Assembly (NCBI GenBank): GCA_041398905.1
Contig: JAWKTV010000005.1
Coordinates: forward strand, 186,001 to 250,000
Direction: 5' to 3'
Length of the DNA stretch: 64,000 bases
Source: JAWKTV01 sp041398905
GTDB lineage: Bacteria > Planctomycetota > Planctomycetia > Planctomycetales > Planctomycetaceae
Part shown: in pieces, positions 60,373 to 64,000 of the stretch
Position numbering within the stretch: position 1 is the first letter of the stretch
How the letters are laid out: the number at the start of each line of letters is the position of its first letter
Made by a program: the position numbers and the translations under genes
The notes under the pieces: model-generated
The model's database searches: none
The model's input: only the letters and a program-made list of their open reading frames with translations
Told to the model about the DNA's origin: nothing

Positions 60373-61404
60373 TTACACGTTGAACTTGATGACGATCTCG
60401 TCACCGTCTCGCACGATGTAATCGCGGCCCTCAGTCCGATGCAGGCCGGCCGCTTTCACCTCCCGCTCCGAACCAAGTCGCAGCAGGTCGTTGGTGGACA
60501 TCACCTCGGCCCGGATGAAACCGCGCGCCAGGTCGGTGTGAATGCTGCCGGCCGCTTCCACGGCGTCCGAGCCATCCTTTAGCAGCCAGGCGTGCACTTC
60601 CTTTTCGTCGCAGGTGTAGAAGGTGATGTAGCCCGTTAGCTCGAAGATCGCCTGCAAGACGCGAGAGCGGGACGATTCACCCAGACCCATCTCCGCAGCG
60701 AACTCCGCCCAATCGGCTTCCGGCAACTGGTTGACCTCCAATTCCAGCCCCAACGGTGCCGCGAGCGCCTGATAGCCCGCCGCTTGCAGCTTCTGGATGG
60801 CGTCCGCTCCTTCCGAAGCGTCGGCCGTGTTAAGGATCACGAGATGCCGCTTGCGAGACAGCAGCGAAAAACTCCGAGTCGCCTGTTCAAGAGCTTCGGA
60901 GAACTCCATGTCGACAAGCGTTTCCCCCTCCTCCAGCTTGGCGGCGATCGGTTTCAGGCTCTCTATTTCGTCCCGCAGCGCATCCCGGTTGGGCAGCGGC
61001 CGGGTGAGGTCCTTCTCCAGCCGCTGGATGCGATTCGTGACGATCTGCAGGTCGGCCAGCACGCAATCCGTAATGAAGTCTTCGACCTCCTTGACGGGAT
61101 CGCTGCCAAGGAAGCTCCCCACCACCTGCACCAGCGCCGTCGACTCGCGAATCACGCCGAGCTTCTGCGCGTTTCCCTGCTGCTCACCCCGGGCGAGACC
61201 GGGAGTATCGAGCAGCTCAATCTTGGCGGGGGTCACCTTCTTCGGCTTGTACAGGGCGACGAGTTTGTCGAAGCGATCATCCGGAACGACGGCAATGCCG
61301 ACCTGTCCGACGTGGGCCTTGCCAATGTCCGGCTTGACCCCGGTGAGGAGTTCGAAGACGGTGCTCTTGCCCGTACCCTGATATCCAACGATGCCAATCC
61401 GCAT
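60373..61404 (-). CDS. ychF: YchF/OLA1-like ribosome-associated ATPase
   Basis: 343 residues, ATG at 61404 (MRIGIVGYQGTGKSTVFELLTG). The P-loop GYQGTGKST lacks the usual YchF GxxNVGKS form but keeps GKST. The switch II region ELLDTPGLARGE is intact. The NTP-specificity motif and the C-terminal TGS domain (ELTGYITFYTCDEKEVHAWLLKDGSDAVEAAGSIHTDLARGFIRAEV) are typical, and the protein ends DGDEIVIKFNV. YchF prefers ATP over GTP in other bacteria and regulates translation or stress. It is shorter than the E. coli protein (363) but looks complete. Confidence 0.9.
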   Translation of the reverse strand: MRIGIVGYQGTGKSTVFELLTGVKPDIGKAHVGQVGIAVVPDDRFDKLVALYKPKKVTPAKIELLDTPGLARGEQQGNAQKLGVIRESTALVQVVGSFLGSDPVKEVEDFITDCVLADLQIVTNRIQRLEKDLTRPLPNRDALRDEIESLKPIAAKLEEGETLVDMEFSEALEQATRSFSLLSRKRHLVILNTADASEGADAIQKLQAAGYQALAAPLGLELEVNQLPEADWAEFAAEMGLGESSRSRVLQAIFELTGYITFYTCDEKEVHAWLLKDGSDAVEAAGSIHTDLARGFIRAEVMSTNDLLRLGSEREVKAAGLHRTEGRDYIVRDGDEIVIKFNV

Positions 61405-61693
61405 GTGACTTAGATCCGTAGCCGAAGGTGAAACAGTGGTCCGCTCGCGAGCGGGGTGTGGATGGTATTGAGCAATCGGGGCGACGCCAAGCGGGCAAGC
61501 CCGCTCGGCCGCGAGCCGCGTCGGCAGCTCCCGATCCGGTCACGATGCTTGCCCAAAAAGCCGCAAACTCGGTCGCGGCGCACTGCAGCTTCATCCGCAA
61601 CAGCGCCGCAACGCGGGTCAAGGCTGTCCTCTGGTCCGCTCCCCTGCCCCCCGCCGTCCGTGTCGGGAAACATCCGCGATTGACTGCGCACGC

Positions 61694-62776
61694 TCACGGC
61701 CGCAGCAGGCAGGCTTCCGCCATCAGGCCGGGGCCGAAGCCCAGGAGTACGGCGGGGCCTTTGATCGTCCCGCGCAGCACGCATTCCAGTATGAACAGCA
61801 CCGTCGGGGACGACATGTTTCCGCACTCGGACAGGACATCCCACGAAGGCTGCGTCTGAACGCGATCGAGTGACAGCGACGACTCGACGGCTTCGAGAAT
61901 CCTTGGCCCGCCGGGATGCACGATCCAGTGGGCAACGTCGTCCAGCGCCAACCCGGCATCGCCGAGCCATTCGCTCAGCCAGGGCCTCAAGTGCTCTTCG
62001 ATCCGCTCGGGTACCAGCGATGTCAGCGTCATCTCGAAGCCGTGGTCGCCGATAGTCCAGCTCATCGCCTGCTTTGAGTCGGGCAGCAGGCACGACCCGG
62101 TCGCCGCGATGCGGTAGCCGAGCCCCCGCTCGACAGGCGAGTTCGAGAGGACCAGCGACGCCGACCCGTCGGCGAACAGGGCGTTGCCAATCACCCCTTC
62201 ATCGTCCCAGGTGAAACGGTAGTGCAGGCTGCACATCTCGGTGGCGTTCAGCAGGACCACCGCGTTGGGTTCAGCCGCCAGCAGACCTCGTGCCGCTCGC
62301 AGACCATTCATGGCGCCGTGGCAACCCATGTAACCAACGTTGATCCGCTGCACCGTCGGTCGCAGGTCGAGCGTCTCGAACAGCGAGATGTCAACGCCCG
62401 GGGCATCGAAGCCGGTGCAGGAGACGGTGACGAGGTGGCTGATGTCCCGCGCACTCCGCCCCGCCGCCGCGAGTGCCCGCCGACAAGACTCCGCCGCCAG
62501 CTCGGGAGCGCGGTCGGCGTACATCCGCATCCGCTCACCCGTCGATGGTCCGCGACTCTTGCCGCGGCGCAGCTCTTCACCGACCCATTCGTAAGCGATC
62601 GGGTGCGGCACGCAGGTATGGCGGTTCGCGACCCCGGAACGCTTGAAGAGCATCGACGCCAGCCGATCCTGCCGACGGTCGCCGCAGACAATGTCGATGG
62701 TCATCGCGAGGGCATCTTCCTGCGACATCTGATGGACCGGCAATGCGGTCCCCAAGCCTTCCAACACAGCGCTCAT
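61694..62776 (-). CDS. Type III polyketide synthase (chalcone/stilbene synthase family)
   Basis: 360 residues from the ATG at 62776, which has GGAGG seven bases upstream. It condenses acyl-CoA starters with malonyl-CoA. The catalytic triad is complete: Cys152 in GYMGCHGAMNGL, His287 in WIVHPGGPRIL and Asn320 in SECGNMSSPTVLF. The C-terminal GFGPGL loop is present. Upstream, the reductase reads into this gene in the same frame without a stop, so a fusion is possible, but the clear ribosome-binding site favours separate initiation. The product is likely an alkyl-resorcinol, pyrone or naphthol. Starter and chain length cannot be told. Confidence 0.93.
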   Translation of the reverse strand: MSAVLEGLGTALPVHQMSQEDALAMTIDIVCGDRRQDRLASMLFKRSGVANRHTCVPHPIAYEWVGEELRRGKSRGPSTGERMRMYADRAPELAAESCRRALAAAGRSARDISHLVTVSCTGFDAPGVDISLFETLDLRPTVQRINVGYMGCHGAMNGLRAARGLLAAEPNAVVLLNATEMCSLHYRFTWDDEGVIGNALFADGSASLVLSNSPVERGLGYRIAATGSCLLPDSKQAMSWTIGDHGFEMTLTSLVPERIEEHLRPWLSEWLGDAGLALDDVAHWIVHPGGPRILEAVESSLSLDRVQTQPSWDVLSECGNMSSPTVLFILECVLRGTIKGPAVLLGFGPGLMAEACLLRP

Positions 62777-63984
62777 TGCGGTTCCTCCAGTGAATTTGCG
62801 AACGAGCGGCCGAACCAGCCACGGACAACGACGAAGGATCGCCAGTGCCCCACGCACCAGCAGTGGATGACGGAGCCCGCGGGTCAACCAGCGACACTTC
62901 CGCTGACTGCTGCGTACTCCTTCGTGATACAGACGCGACCAATCGGCCGCAGCAGCGGAGGACCACTCCCCATCGAGTCGGGCGGCAAAGCTGCCCCCGA
63001 TTCGACCACTCCGCAACGCCCAGGCGATCCCTTCGCCCGTGAACGGTTCAACGTAACCGGCGGCATCGCCGACGTACAGCATACGCTCAGCGACCGGGCT
63101 GGGCCGGTGCCTCGTGAGCGTGAGCGTCCCTTTCCAGTCCGCCACCTCCAGACCGTCGGGGACGGACGCACCGGCCGCGGTCAGAACGTCGCAGCAGACA
63201 GCCGCGATGGACGACTGCTTGAGGGCCGCGGGCGACAGCGCCGCGGCGATCGCGCGCCGACCAAGTTCGACAACCGTCGTGCCGACATAGCCGTCGCGGC
63301 TGCATGCCATGCCGATCACTCCACGATCGGCCGTGCTGTCCGTCGTCGCCAGAATCGCCCCGACGCCGACGAGTGAATCGGGCGACTGCTCTGTCGACGC
63401 GGAGTCCCCGAGCTGCTGTCCGCCGAGACCGGCGGCGACAATCACGAGCTTCGCGGTGATGCGCGACATGACATCCCCGTGCCGAAGCGTCAGATGACGG
63501 CATTTCGCCATCAGGTCCTTCCGGCCAGCATCGTCAGACGGCTGCTGAATCACCCGAGCGACGCCCGCGCGTCGCTCGGTGTGCCCAATGGACGGTTCGT
63601 CGTTGGCGACCGGATGGTACGCCTCGATGGCTGCGACGACCCCTCCACGACGGTGCAACCTGCTTGTCGTGCGGAGTTCAACAGGATTTCGTCGAGTGCC
63701 GCCCGGCTGATAGCGACCCCACCCGGCAGCGGGATCTCGGCCGTACGTCCCCCGGCTGACCAGCGGAAGCGGTCAATCTCCGGAGCACCGGTGGCTCGCA
63801 CGGCGTCCAGACAGCCCAGGTCAGCCAAGTCGGCGAGTGCTCGCGGGTTGACGCAGCCGCCACACACCTTGTACCGGGGAAACGTGGTTCGCTCGACTAG
63901 CAGTACGCCACGGCCCGCTCGGGCCGCCTCAATCGCCGCCGCACAGCCCGCTGGCCCCGCGCCAATCACAACGACGTCCCACAT
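62777..63984 (-). CDS. FAD-dependent oxidoreductase (geranylgeranyl-reductase-like), frameshifted
   Basis: Start MWDVVVIGAGPAGCAAAIEAARAGRGVLLVERTTFPRYKVCGGCVNP at 63984 has the FAD-binding GxGxxG and the geranylgeranyl reductase/halogenase-type FPR.K.CGG loop. The frame is lost after GCTVVEG, where one missing G/C in the run at 63640-63643 restores continuity with VVAAIEAYHPVANDEPS. The second nucleotide motif MLYVGDAAGYVEPFTGEGIAWALRSG is intact. In the repaired frame no stop occurs before the polyketide synthase start, so the two may be one chain of about 760 residues. It probably tailors the polyketide or an attached lipid. The upstream neighbour is outside the window. Confidence 0.85.
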
Positions 63985-64000
63985 GCCCTGTGGCAGGCGT

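Overview
The window is high-GC, gene-dense bacterial DNA that looks like a chromosome segment of a planctomycete (Planctomycetota). The pointers are a DUF1559 protein with a prepilin-type N-terminus and an H-x9-DG C-terminal motif followed by a small lipoprotein, a very large CxxCH protein of the PSCyt1/DUF1549/DUF1553 type, a TIGR03009-like secreted protein, a XylR-type LacI/AraC hybrid regulator, and many starts with weak or no Shine-Dalgarno sequence. No genus is claimed. I saw no rRNA, tRNA, CRISPR array, insertion sequence or phage gene.

Layout. 1-10 kb: an M28 peptidase cut by the left edge, a translationally coupled pair (SLBB membrane protein plus an actin/MreB-like ATPase), threonine aldolase, a coiled-coil/HEAT lipoprotein and a TIGR03009-like protein. 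10-23 kb: a VOC protein, fructose-1,6-bisphosphatase, an ABC exporter whose ATPase motifs are all degenerate next to an ABC-2 permease, a HELGH metallopeptidase, an isolated nuoD, bacterioferritin, PPi-dependent phosphofructokinase and a secreted planctomycete protein. 23-28 kb: a STAS protein, a type I phosphodiesterase, aroC, proB and a DUF5684-like membrane protein. 28-35 kb: a chaperone block, all on the minus strand (groEL, groES, second groEL, Uma2 remnant, dnaJ, grpE, FmdB-type zinc ribbon). 35-39 kb: purN, an HD-domain protein and a LarA-like/hemE overlapping pair. 39-44 kb: a plus-strand envelope-stress cluster (ECF sigma factor, PspA, STAS anti-anti-sigma, RsbW-like kinase, AsmA-like protein). 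44-56 kb: a His-rich lipoprotein, the PSCyt1/DUF1553 protein, a GT-C-like membrane protein, a vWA protein, the XylR-like regulator and the DUF1559/lipoprotein pair. 56-64 kb: a rhomboid protease, a fused double oligopeptide ABC ATPase, two Hsp20 proteins, YchF, and a type III polyketide synthase preceded in the same frame by an FAD-dependent reductase.

The most pervasive oddity is technical. At least twelve single-base frameshifts, most at short runs of one base, break conserved genes including hemE, fbp, proB, one groEL and the rhomboid protease. Ten genes with eleven shifts have coordinates whose length modulo three fits the proposed indels. I read these as consensus errors and annotate the genes across the shifts. 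The best biological leads are the ABC exporter with a dead nucleotide-binding domain, the SLBB/actin-like pair, the reductase-type III PKS read-through, the LarA-like protein lacking the cofactor lysine, and the sigma/PspA/partner-switch cluster.
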